Made by a program: the position numbers and the translations under genes. A DNA stretch of 47,029 nucleotides from NCBI GenBank assembly GCA_937912125.1, contig CALDOK010000206.1, positions 1 through 47,029 on the forward strand, written 5' to 3'. The notes under the pieces are model-generated. The model had not been told where the DNA came from and searched no databases. It was given only the letters and a program-made list of their open reading frames with translations. Shown here in pieces: positions 13,722 to 20,960 of the stretch (positions are counted from its first letter, which is position 1; the number at the start of each line of letters is the position of its first letter). This DNA comes from an uncultured Pseudomonadota bacterium. GTDB taxonomy: Bacteria > Myxococcota_A > UBA796 > JAFGLY01.

Positions 13722-15548
13722 TCAATCTCGGCTTCCCATGGCGTCATCGTTGTCGTAGTCGGCCATCAGCACGCGATGACCCCCCGCCCGCTTGGCGGCG
13801 TACATGGCCTGATCGGAGCGGGCCAGGACGTTGACGTGGGGGCTGTGGTGCTCGGGGAACCTCGCGACGCCGATGCTGGCGCTGACCCGCAGCTCGTGGC
13901 CGTCGAGGGCGAAGGGTTGCTCGATGACCCCCAGCAGCTTGTTCCCCACCTGCAGGGCGTGGCCCGCCGAGATGGAGGTGGGCAGCAGCACCGCGAACTC
14001 GTCACCTCCGAGCCGTGAGACGGTGTCGGCCGCGCGGAGGGCGCCCTTCAGGCGCGCGCCCAGAGCCGCGAGGAGCTGGTCCCCCATCTCGTGGCCCAGG
14101 GTGTCGTTGATGGCCTTGAAGCCGTCGAGGTCCAGCATGAGCACGGCGAAGCTGGTGCCGTAGCGCTGGCAGGCCTCGCATGCGCGTCCGAAGCGGTCGT
14201 GGAAGAGCAGCCGGTTGGGCAGCCCCGTCAGCGCGTCGTGGGTGGCCATGTGTTCGAGCTGCTCGAAGCGCAGCAGCTCGTCGGTGACGTCGCGGACGGT
14301 CCAGACCACGCTCCCTTCGGAGCCCGTGAGCTCGATCAAGGACGCGCTCACCTGGGCTGTGAAGCTCGCGCCGTCGGCTCGGCGCATGCGGAGCTGGAAC
14401 TTCACGGGGTCTCCACCGTGCTCCAGCTGGGGCTGCAGCTCCTGCTGCCAGCTCTCCCAGGAGGCTTGCTGGGCGCAGAACTCGGCCCCGGCTACGCCGA
14501 TCAGCTCCCCGTCCTCCGCGCCGAGGGCCTGCCGTACGGCGCGGTTGCAGTCGGTGATCAGCCCCTGTTGGTTCAGCACCAGGATTCCCTCGGAGAGGCT
14601 CGAGAACAGGGCGCGCTGGAAGGTGGCGGCGCGCCGCACGCGCTCCTGCAGCCGCACCTGCTCAGTGATGTCTCGGGCGAAGCCGGCGAAGGCGCGGACC
14701 TGGCCGTCCTCACCCACCACCGGGTGCATGGAGCAGTCGCGGATGCGCCCGTTGGCGCGCTCGGTGTAGCGGACCGCCTTGCCTTGCACGAGCAGCGCCT
14801 TGACCTGCTCACGGCGCGCGTCCGGCTCGTCTCGGCGTCCTCGCTCTTGTCCGGTGGGCCAGGCGGGATCGTCCGGCCTGTGCACCAGCCTCTCCACGGT
14901 CTGTCGGCTGCAGGCTTGCACGCGGCCATCCAGCCCCACCAGCAGGGCGGTCTCGTCCACGGTCTCCACCCGGCCCCGCGCCAGGGCGATGCCGGCGTGC
15001 TGGGCCAGGGCCTCGACCCAGCGCTGCTCGGCGGGCGAGAGGGGCCGGGGCCGCAGCAGGGTCACGACGCCCAGCAGCGCACCCTCGTGCACCAGGCCCA
15101 GCTCGTAGCAGCTCGGGGCAGCCCAGGTGTCGTCCACGGCGCGGAGCTCTGCGGCCCGCAGGGCATCGGGCAGCCGTGACCAAGCCAGGCCGCCGGCTCC
15201 GTCGGGAGCGAGGTGCAGCCTGGCCTCGAGCAGGCGCGCGCATGTGTCGGAGGGGCAGGGGATCGCTTCCCCCGCGGCGTCCTCCTCCAGCCAGCCATCG
15301 AGGGCCGCCACGGCCCGGGGGGGGCCGGCGCAGGCCTCGTGGCGCAGCGCGGCGGCCCGCCTGTCGTAGCTGGCCACCAGCACCAGGGCTTCGGGCAGGG
15401 CCTCCCACAGCTGGGCGCCGATGCGTTGGTGGAGCGGTCGCGGCTCGCCGGGGGCGGAGCCCAGGGACAGGGAGGCACCCCTGAGGAACGCCTCGGCGTC
15501 CAGGGGATCGGCGCTGGAGGGTCGGGGAGGCGGGTTGTCGTGGGTCAT
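13722..15548 (-). CDS. GAF/PAS/PAS/GGDEF diguanylate cyclase
   Basis: A 608-residue cytosolic sensor protein. Order: a GAF-like domain (about 40-190), a PAS domain with its conserved C-terminal FAGFARDITEQ, a second PAS (VVWTVRDVTDE), and a GGDEF domain from about 435 (THDALTGLPNR). The active-site loop RLGGDEF is intact (514-518), and RAAD five residues before it is the canonical I-site for product inhibition, so the protein should make cyclic di-GMP from GTP and be feedback regulated. There are no transmembrane helices and no EAL domain. The start is ATG 15548 with GGGGGA nearby; longer frames add non-family sequence. A TATGCT box lies 35 nt upstream. Confidence 0.92.
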   Translation of the reverse strand: MTHDNPPPRPSSADPLDAEAFLRGASLSLGSAPGEPRPLHQRIGAQLWEALPEALVLVASYDRRAAALRHEACAGPPRAVAALDGWLEEDAAGEAIPCPSDTCARLLEARLHLAPDGAGGLAWSRLPDALRAAELRAVDDTWAAPSCYELGLVHEGALLGVVTLLRPRPLSPAEQRWVEALAQHAGIALARGRVETVDETALLVGLDGRVQACSRQTVERLVHRPDDPAWPTGQERGRRDEPDARREQVKALLVQGKAVRYTERANGRIRDCSMHPVVGEDGQVRAFAGFARDITEQVRLQERVRRAATFQRALFSSLSEGILVLNQQGLITDCNRAVRQALGAEDGELIGVAGAEFCAQQASWESWQQELQPQLEHGGDPVKFQLRMRRADGASFTAQVSASLIELTGSEGSVVWTVRDVTDELLRFEQLEHMATHDALTGLPNRLLFHDRFGRACEACQRYGTSFAVLMLDLDGFKAINDTLGHEMGDQLLAALGARLKGALRAADTVSRLGGDEFAVLLPTSISAGHALQVGNKLLGVIEQPFALDGHELRVSASIGVARFPEHHSPHVNVLARSDQAMYAAKRAGGHRVLMADYDNDDAMGSRD

Positions 15549-15583
15549 CGAATCCCCCGCGGGACGGTGGACGGGACCCCTCG

Positions 15584-15589
15584 AGCATA
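15584..15589 (-). promoter_or_regulatory. -10-like TATGCT before the diguanylate cyclase
   Basis: TATGCT on the minus strand, 35 nt before the ATG at 15548, in a 121-bp divergent gap. On the other strand a GATAC box (15641-15645) lies 24 nt before the small Cys-rich lipoprotein gene. Confidence 0.4.
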
Positions 15590-15669
15590 GCCGGTGGACC
15601 CGGTCTCCGTGTCCCGCCTTGACCACCCCCCTGCGTCTCCGATACCCCTGGGGCAGCAGTGAGGCCCCC

Positions 15670-16059
15670 ATGCGCATCTCCCCTCCCATCCTGTTCACCC
15701 TGGCCCTGTGCGGCTGCAACTACTCGGCGGAGCGCTTCGCCACCAAGGTCAGCTTCGAGTGGTGCGACTGGCGTCACGGCTGCGGCGAGGTGGACGCCAA
15801 GCAGGCCGAGATGTGCTGGACCACGGAGCAAGCGAGCTGGAACGAGCGTCTGGCGGCCGAAGAGTGCGAGTTCGCCTCGGATCGCTCCAAGCGGCTGTAC
15901 AAGGTCTTCGTCGGGGAGCTCGCGGCCACCAACTGCGACCTGAGCGAGGCCTACACCCTGCTGGCCGAGCTGGCCGACGACATCTGCCAGCAGCCCCACT
16001 CGTCGGTGGACACCCAGGAAGATCCCGAGGACACGGGGCACACGGCGAGCGACGCCTAG
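15670..16059 (+). CDS. small Cys-rich lipoprotein with acidic C-terminal tail
   Basis: A 129-residue protein with a signal peptide and lipobox LCGC (lipidated Cys16). The mature part has further Cys residues (CDWRHGC, MCW, EECEF, NCDL, ICQQ) that could form several disulfides, and aromatic residues clustered early. It ends in an Asp/Glu/Thr tail (DTQEDPEDTGHT). Such tails usually sit just after the lipobox in this window; here the order is reversed and no sorting signal follows. ATG 15670 follows GAGG at 5 nt. The stop shares CTAG with the transporter gene stop. No family is recognised. Confidence 0.8.
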   Translation: MRISPPILFTLALCGCNYSAERFATKVSFEWCDWRHGCGEVDAKQAEMCWTTEQASWNERLAAEECEFASDRSKRLYKVFVGELAATNCDLSEAYTLLAELADDICQQPHSSVDTQEDPEDTGHTASDA

Positions 16060-17576
16060 GCGTCCATGTCCTTCCACTTCTTGGCCAGCTGACCGAAGAC
16101 CAGCAGGGCCACGGCGGCCGCGGTGCCGATGGCGGCGAAGGGGATCCAGACCCACAGGTGGGGGTCGTAGGTCTGCCAGAGCAGCTCGGTAGCCGCGGCG
16201 GTGTCTAGGCCCTGGACCTCCATGAGCTTGGCGAAGGCCTGGGTGCGCTCGACGCCCAGGGCGAGGTCGAGGCTGGTGGCGTCGCCGTCCCAGACCTTTC
16301 CTTCACCCAGGGGGGTGTTCTCCATCAGGTAGCGCTGGGCCAGCACGGCCTTCTCACCGAAGTGGCCGTAGATGTAGCCGGACATCTTGGAGCCCACGAA
16401 GCCGCCGATGCCCACGGGGATGTTTACGTAGCCAAGGTAGAGGCCCTTCTTGCCTGGGGGGGCGATGAGCCCGAGGTACTCGTTCTTCTTGGGGCCGGTG
16501 AGCATCTCGCCCAGGGAGAACAGCATGATGCCGAACACCAGCACCCAGCCGATGCCCGTGAACCCGGCCACGATGGTGCCGCCCACGGCCATGACCATGC
16601 CGATCATCATGCAGGTCAGCGTGCGCAGGCGCCGCACCAGCCAGGACACCGGGATCATCAAGGAGACGATCATCGCCGCGTTGGTGGAGATGAGCACCTC
16701 TTGAGGCACGAAGCGCAGGCCCGAGGCGTCCACCTTGGTGAGCACCGAGGTGCCGATGCCGGGCACCAGGGCCAGCACGGCGGCCACATCGGAGCTGTCC
16801 ACCCAGTCGGAGATGAAGTTGGGGTGCAGATCCCACACCTGGTACATCATCAGCCAGAAGCAGGACATGATCAGCAGCCAGGCCACCAGCCGGGGCTCGA
16901 GGATGTTGATCAGGGTGCGCTTGAACACGGCGGCCAGGCTCTCGGTCTTGTCGGCGCCCGAGGGTACGTCGGTGAAGGTGAAGAGCATGATGAGGTTGAG
17001 GCTGGTGAACCCCGCGGACATGAAGAACAGTCGCCGCCACTCATCGACGCCGTGTTCGCCGATGATGGCCGAGGCCAGCAGGGGGCCGATCAAGGCGCCG
17101 ATGTTGACCACCCAGTAGAAGATGCCCCAGCCCAGGCTGGAGTTGCCCTTGTTCAGGCTCTGGGCCAGGCTGCCCTGCAGGGCGGGCTTGAAGAAGGCCG
17201 TGCCCGAGGCCAGCACCAGGATGCCGAAGAAGAAGGACCAGAAGTCCCTGGCGTAGGCCAGGATCAGGTAGCCGCCGATGTTGGCGCTGATGGCCCCCAG
17301 CAGCACCTTCTTGTAGCCGTAGCGGTCGGCGATCCCGCCGGTGAACATGGGCAGCACCGACTGGAAGACGAACCACCAGGCGTAGATGGTGCCCTTGTGG
17401 GCCATCGTGAGGTGCAGCCCGCCCACGTCGTCGGCCTGGCAGATGTAGACCGCCACCACCGAGCGCAGGGCGAAGTAGGCGAAGCGCTCCCACATCTCGA
17501 TGGTGTTCAGCTTCCAATAGGTGGCGCCGAGGCCGGCCTTTTGGGCCGGGTTGGGCTTCTGTGTGAGCTCTGTCAC
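16056..17576 (-). CDS. POT/PTR-family (MFS) proton-coupled transporter
   Basis: A 506-residue inner-membrane protein with about twelve or more hydrophobic helices. Near the N-terminus the sequence IEMWERFAYFA has the ExxER signature of proton-coupled oligopeptide transporters (POT/PTR). A second signature region is GGIADRYGYKKVLL, the MFS loop 2-3 motif. Substrates are probably di- or tripeptides, although POT relatives also move other small molecules. A large soluble insertion near 410-470 precedes the last helices. I chose GTG 17576, which has AGGA 8 nt upstream and TAGGGT 29 nt upstream; an ATG 57 bp earlier lies in the likely promoter. Its stop overlaps the convergent lipoprotein gene. 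Confidence 0.88.
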   Translation of the reverse strand: MTELTQKPNPAQKAGLGATYWKLNTIEMWERFAYFALRSVVAVYICQADDVGGLHLTMAHKGTIYAWWFVFQSVLPMFTGGIADRYGYKKVLLGAISANIGGYLILAYARDFWSFFFGILVLASGTAFFKPALQGSLAQSLNKGNSSLGWGIFYWVVNIGALIGPLLASAIIGEHGVDEWRRLFFMSAGFTSLNLIMLFTFTDVPSGADKTESLAAVFKRTLINILEPRLVAWLLIMSCFWLMMYQVWDLHPNFISDWVDSSDVAAVLALVPGIGTSVLTKVDASGLRFVPQEVLISTNAAMIVSLMIPVSWLVRRLRTLTCMMIGMVMAVGGTIVAGFTGIGWVLVFGIMLFSLGEMLTGPKKNEYLGLIAPPGKKGLYLGYVNIPVGIGGFVGSKMSGYIYGHFGEKAVLAQRYLMENTPLGEGKVWDGDATSLDLALGVERTQAFAKLMEVQGLDTAAATELLWQTYDPHLWVWIPFAAIGTAAAVALLVFGQLAKKWKDMDA

Positions 17577-17605
17577 GTAGTGAGTCCTGGTCTGGGGGCA
17601 GGCCG

Positions 17606-17611
17606 ACCCTA
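17606..17611 (-). promoter_or_regulatory. -10-like TAGGGT before the transporter
   Basis: TAGGGT on the minus strand, 29 nt before GTG 17576. It fits the TANNNT pattern seen before several genes here and argues against the ATG at 17633 as the start. Confidence 0.35.
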
Positions 17612-17654
17612 TGGGGCTGGGGCCTGGCGTCAAGGCCGGGGGGCTCGGCGGCGC

Positions 17655-18197
17655 TCAGCGCTCGAGGGGCGGCGGGCTGCCCGGGGGCTCCATCTCTCGG
17701 TCGAGGTCGCCGTACTTGCGCCAGCCTTCCTCTATGAGCGCCATGAAGGCCGTGGAGAGCTCGCTGGCCTCGGTGAGTCGAGCCTGGCCCTGCTCCACCT
17801 GGCCCGCTTCCACCAGCACCCGGCCCAGAGCCTGGCGCACCACGGCGGCGCGGTTGGGGCAGGTGCGATCCAGCTGCAGCGGGGTGAGCGCCTGGGTGGC
17901 GATCTCGATGGCCTCGTCGTACCAGCCGTTGGCCATGCAGGCGCGGAGGAACTCGTTCCTCGATCCCTTGATCTGCTGCTCGATGGCCACGGGATTGCGG
18001 TGGCCCACCTGCTGGCTCAGGGCCGCGTCCAGGTTCCAGCGGGCGTGTGCGCCGGCGGCGTGATCGTCGGCCTCGAACGCCTGGGTGGCGCGGATCGCGA
18101 CCGTCTGGATGAACTCGGTCCAGTTGTCATCGGTGAAGACCCGCCGCTCCGTGAGGTAGTACGCGCCTGCTTGCCCGAGCAGGTCCGTGGAGCTGTC
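17655..18197 (-). pseudogene. C-terminal half of a lipoprotein gene, separated by an in-frame UGA
   Basis: This 180-codon stretch continues in exactly the same frame directly after the TGA that ends the gene at 18198-19193, with no frameshift and no other stop. Its first residues (DSSTDLLGQAGAYYLTERR) read as ordinary helical protein. Later segments (RNEFLRACMANGWYDEAIEIATQAL, here cited only by theme; and ALGRVLVEAGQVEQG) look like TPR helices. There is no in-frame ATG; the first plausible start, GTG 18008, would discard about 60 well-formed residues. It is best read as the second half of one 512-codon gene broken by a nonsense codon, or expressed by recoding. A sequencing error is also possible. 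Confidence 0.75.
18166..18183 (-). other. stem-loop directly downstream of the in-frame UGA
   Basis: On the minus strand, 14 nt after the UGA, lies CCTGCT-CGGGCA-AGCAGG, a perfect 6-bp stem with a 6-nt loop having G at its second position. Size, distance and loop G resemble a bacterial SECIS element, but a 6-bp stem also arises by chance, and the protein context lacks the redox motif usual around selenocysteine. Confidence 0.4.
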
Positions 18198-19193
18198 TCA
18201 CGTGGGCACCCAGCCCAGGGCGTCGCTGTGGACGCGGCGCGGTGAGCGCGGCGAGGTCGCGCGCCACGCCTCCAGCACGGTGCTCAGCTCTTGGGTCCTC
18301 GCGCTGACGGTGGCTTGCAGCGCGGCGTCGCCCGAGAGCGTGGCGGCCTGGCTGGCGTAGCCCATCAGCGCCTCGATCTGCTTGGGCGCGGTCCGCCAGC
18401 CCCAGGGGAAGCTGGCTCCGGCGGTGGGGTAGGCGAGGGGCTCCCAGTCCCAGGTGGAGCTCGCGTCGGTGAGCGAGAGCTCGGCGCCGTCGACCTGCAC
18501 GGTTTCCACCAGCAGCGCGTTCATCCCGCTGGCGGCTTGGGAGGCCAGGGCGCTCGCCTGGGCAGGGGAGCCCTGCAGCTCAGCGGCGCGGGCACGGTGG
18601 TAGGTGATGATGGACCCGCAGGGCTCCGCGGTGTGGGTGTCGTAGTCCGGGACGAGCTCTGCTCCCACGCGCTCTGCCCAGGAGGGCTCGATCTGCATGA
18701 GCGTGATCAAGCTGGCGCCGCACCAACCGTCCGAGACGGCGCCCTGGACCCTCTGCTCGAGGGGGCGCGCATCCACGGTGAGGGGCTTGGCCTGATCGCC
18801 GTGGCCCTCGAAGAAGAGGTCCGCGGGGACGCCTTGGACGGCCAGGGTGACGTCCAGCGCGTGCAGGGCATGCTCCAGGGCCTGGTCGTGGTGGTCCTGG
18901 AGCTGGGCGGTCTTGGCCAGATCCAGCTGGGAGGAGGCCAGGTTGCGTCGAACCCGCTCGTGCAGGCCGCTCCAGGACTCGTGGCCGTAGGCCTTGGGGG
19001 GCAGCAGGCCCGGCATCAGGTCGCCCGGGGCGGTGTGAGGCGCCGCATGCTGACCGCCATCTGTGGCGAGGATCATCTCGTCGCCTGGGCCTCCGCGGTC
19101 GGGCCCGGGCGTGGGCCGACAGCCGCCGACGCACGGCCCGGCCAGGAAGGTCAGGATGAGGCAGGCCAGGTGGCGGTGGCGCGGAGTGGGCAC
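18198..19193 (-). CDS. lipoprotein, N-terminal half of a UGA-interrupted TPR-like gene
   Basis: A 331-residue product if translation stops at the TGA. It begins with a signal peptide and VGGC lipobox (Cys25), then a Pro/Gly/Asp linker. Helical segments resembling TPR units follow (ALEHALHALDVTLAV; ASALASQAASGMNALL), with a central region containing single Cys residues. The last residues before the stop (SDALGWVPT) run naturally into the downstream frame. The start is GTG 19193 with GAGG 10 nt upstream. It is divergent from the class II aldolase gene across a 177-bp regulatory-looking gap. Function is unknown; the truncation could leave it non-functional. Confidence 0.75.
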   Translation of the reverse strand: MPTPRHRHLACLILTFLAGPCVGGCRPTPGPDRGGPGDEMILATDGGQHAAPHTAPGDLMPGLLPPKAYGHESWSGLHERVRRNLASSQLDLAKTAQLQDHHDQALEHALHALDVTLAVQGVPADLFFEGHGDQAKPLTVDARPLEQRVQGAVSDGWCGASLITLMQIEPSWAERVGAELVPDYDTHTAEPCGSIITYHRARAAELQGSPAQASALASQAASGMNALLVETVQVDGAELSLTDASSTWDWEPLAYPTAGASFPWGWRTAPKQIEALMGYASQAATLSGDAALQATVSARTQELSTVLEAWRATSPRSPRRVHSDALGWVPT

Positions 19194-19228
19194 GGTGGGC
19201 GGCCTCGAACGATGGTGGCGGTGTGTTC

Positions 19229-19245
19229 AGAGACGTAAATTCTCT
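19229..19245. promoter_or_regulatory. AGAGA-N7-TCTCT inverted repeat in divergent gap
   Basis: Perfect 5-bp arms with a 7-bp AT-rich spacer containing TAAATT (19236-19241), which fits a -10 hexamer for rightward transcription. This is the most AT-rich patch in the gap between the interrupted lipoprotein gene and the aldolase gene. It may be a promoter with an overlapping operator. Confidence 0.35.
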
Positions 19246-19299
19246 AACGCTGCCAGGATGCTGTTTTCACCGCCTTTCTGCAAGCTCACATGGATCTCA

Positions 19300-19323
19300 C
19301 CAAGTCCGCGCGCCCGGACTTGG
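19300..19323. other. strong 9-bp hairpin upstream of the aldolase gene
   Basis: CCAAGTCCG, then CGCGCC, then CGGACTTGG: a perfect 9-bp stem with a 6-nt loop, 47 nt before the aldolase ATG. There is no U-tract after it in the rightward direction. It could be an operator, an RNA structure in a longer leader, or a terminator insulating the two divergent genes. Confidence 0.55.
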
Positions 19324-19343
19324 CCAGCTCTCTCCGTGGGCCA

Positions 19344-19349
19344 TAGGCT
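19344..19349 (+). promoter_or_regulatory. -10-like TAGGCT before the aldolase gene
   Basis: TAGGCT lies 21 nt before ATG 19371 and just after the 9-bp hairpin, which would then cover the -35 to upstream region rather than the mRNA. Confidence 0.35.
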
Positions 19350-19370
19350 CCCCCTGTCCTGGAGGGCACC

Positions 19371-19961
19371 ATGCAGAAGGGTCTGCTCGAAGGCTACGTG
19401 GGCGTGAAGTTCACCCCCGAGTGCGCAGGGGTGCGGCCTCCCGCGGGTGCCGCTGCGCTCATCGAGGGGCTCTGCGCTGCGGGGCGGCGTTTGGCGGTCC
19501 ACGGCATGGCTCCGCTGAACGGCGGCAACATGAGCGTGCGCCTGGGGAAGGGCTTCGTGGTGACCGCCTCGGGGAGCAACCTGGGCATCCTCGAGCCCGA
19601 TGAGCTGGTCTATGTCGAGGCCTGCGACGTGGCCGAGCAGCGCGTTCGCTACCGCGGCCCCCGGCTCCCCAGCTCCGAGGCCATCCTGCACCACATGGTG
19701 CTGCAGGCGCGCCCCCACGCGGTGGCGGTGGTGCATGCCCACGATCCCTCGGCCACCCCAGCCGCCATGGACCGTGCGGGGCTGGTGCGCACCCAGCGGG
19801 AGGAGCCCTACGGCACCGTGGCGCTGGCCCACCGGGCCATCGAGGCCTTCGCCCACGATCAGGAGATCATCGTCCTCGAGAACCACGGCTACGTCTGCGC
19901 CGGCCCGAGCCTCGAGGCGGTCATCGAGCGCATCGTGGCCACCCACTTGCGCCTACAGTAG
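19371..19961 (+). CDS. class II aldolase/adducin family protein
   Basis: A 196-residue cytosolic enzyme of the zinc-dependent class II aldolase/adducin family (fuculose-phosphate aldolase, ribulose-5-phosphate 4-epimerase and relatives). The zinc ligands are visible as His122 and His124 in VVHAHD and His172 in LENHG, the catalytic Glu103 in LPSSEAI, and the phosphate-binding segment NGGNMSVR at 50-57. It should cleave or epimerise a sugar phosphate; which one cannot be told. ATG 19371 follows GGAGGG at 5 nt. Its last 9 bases overlap the end of the convergent activase gene. Glycyl-radical and class II aldolase genes co-occur in some diol-degrading loci, but no shell proteins or radical enzyme are in view. 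Confidence 0.88.
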   Translation: MQKGLLEGYVGVKFTPECAGVRPPAGAAALIEGLCAAGRRLAVHGMAPLNGGNMSVRLGKGFVVTASGSNLGILEPDELVYVEACDVAEQRVRYRGPRLPSSEAILHHMVLQARPHAVAVVHAHDPSATPAAMDRAGLVRTQREEPYGTVALAHRAIEAFAHDQEIIVLENHGYVCAGPSLEAVIERIVATHLRLQ

Positions 19962-20915
19962 CCCCCCCAGGCCCAGGTCTTTGCGGATCAGGGAGCGCCC
20001 GTCGGGCCGCCCCAGCTCGATGCCTCGGAAGTAGCCGCGGCACACCCACAGCTCCATCTTGGTCATCCAGGGGGTGTCCATGAAGGGAGCGTCGGGGAGC
20101 TCGCGACCCAGGCCCTTCATGCGGCTGGCCCAGCCGTGGTCGTACAGCAGCAGCGACACCCGGGGCACGCGCTGGGAGCGCAGGAAGGCGGAGAACGATC
20201 GCAGGTTGGCGGGGGTGCTGGTGATTCCGGGGATCAGGGGGATGCGGGTCACCAGGTCGAGCTCGCCACCGAGAGCGCGGCGGTTCAGCAGGACGAAGTT
20301 CTCGAGGATGCGCTGGTTGTCCACCCCGCACCACCGCTCGTGGTCCTGGCCGCTCATCAGCTTGAGGTCGTAGAACAGCGTGTCCACCCACGGGCCCAGC
20401 AGCTCGTCGTACTCGGCCAGATCGAAGTGCCCACAGGTCTGGACCAGCACGTGTGCGCCGCGCTTCTTGAGCCGCCGCGCGAGCTTGCCAGCGGCCTCCA
20501 TGTGCATGGTGGGTTCGCCGCCGGTGAAGCTCACCCCGCCCCCGGACACCCGCCAGAAGGGCATGTCCCGGCAGATGGCGGCCGCCTCGACGATCTTCCG
20601 CACCGGCACGCCCAGCTGGGTGATGGCTTCGTGGGGGCAGGCCTCGACGCAGGCATAGCAGCCCGCACACAGCGCGGGCTCCACGGCCGGCCAGCGGTCG
20701 GTGTCGATGGCGTCGGTCGGGCAGACCTCTGCGCAGCGCCCGCAGCGCTGGCACTTGCTCTTGTCGAAGGCCACCTCGGGGCCGGTGTCCAGGCCCTCGG
20801 GGGTGTTGCACCAGGCGCAACGCAGGGGGCAGCCCTTGAAGTGAACGGCGGTGCGGATCCCAGGCCCATCATCCAGCGCTTGAGGCTTGACCTCGTAGAT
20901 CAGGGCGGGGTCCAT
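19953..20915 (-). CDS. glycyl-radical enzyme activating protein (radical SAM)
   Basis: A 320-residue radical SAM enzyme of the PflA type. The SAM cluster motif is C29-x3-C33-x2-C36, followed by two ferredoxin-type [4Fe-4S] motifs (C55, C58, C61, C65 and C83, C86, C89, C93). VSFTGGEPT is the SAM-binding GGE motif. Two-cluster activases normally install the glycyl radical on anaerobic lyases or dehydratases. No glycyl-radical enzyme gene is in the window, so the partner lies elsewhere or the protein has another role. There is no ribosome binding site; a CATACT box lies 7 nt before ATG inside a hairpin. It overlaps the class II aldolase gene tail-to-tail by 9 bp. Confidence 0.9.
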   Translation of the reverse strand: MDPALIYEVKPQALDDGPGIRTAVHFKGCPLRCAWCNTPEGLDTGPEVAFDKSKCQRCGRCAEVCPTDAIDTDRWPAVEPALCAGCYACVEACPHEAITQLGVPVRKIVEAAAICRDMPFWRVSGGGVSFTGGEPTMHMEAAGKLARRLKKRGAHVLVQTCGHFDLAEYDELLGPWVDTLFYDLKLMSGQDHERWCGVDNQRILENFVLLNRRALGGELDLVTRIPLIPGITSTPANLRSFSAFLRSQRVPRVSLLLYDHGWASRMKGLGRELPDAPFMDTPWMTKMELWVCRGYFRGIELGRPDGRSLIRKDLGLGGLL

Positions 20916-20917
20916 GG

Positions 20918-20932
20918 GTGGCAGTATGCCAC
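20918..20932 (-). promoter_or_regulatory. palindrome with embedded -10 at the activase start
   Basis: GTGGCA-GTA-TGCCAC (plus strand) is a perfect 6-bp inverted repeat starting 3 nt before the ATG. On the minus strand it contains CATACT ending 7 nt before the start, fitting a leaderless promoter with an overlapping operator. The 9-mer ATACTGCCA also occurs upstream of the lipoprotein gene at 187-690. Confidence 0.45.
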
Positions 20933-20960
20933 AGTCGCCTGGGACAGCCCCGCTCGAAGG

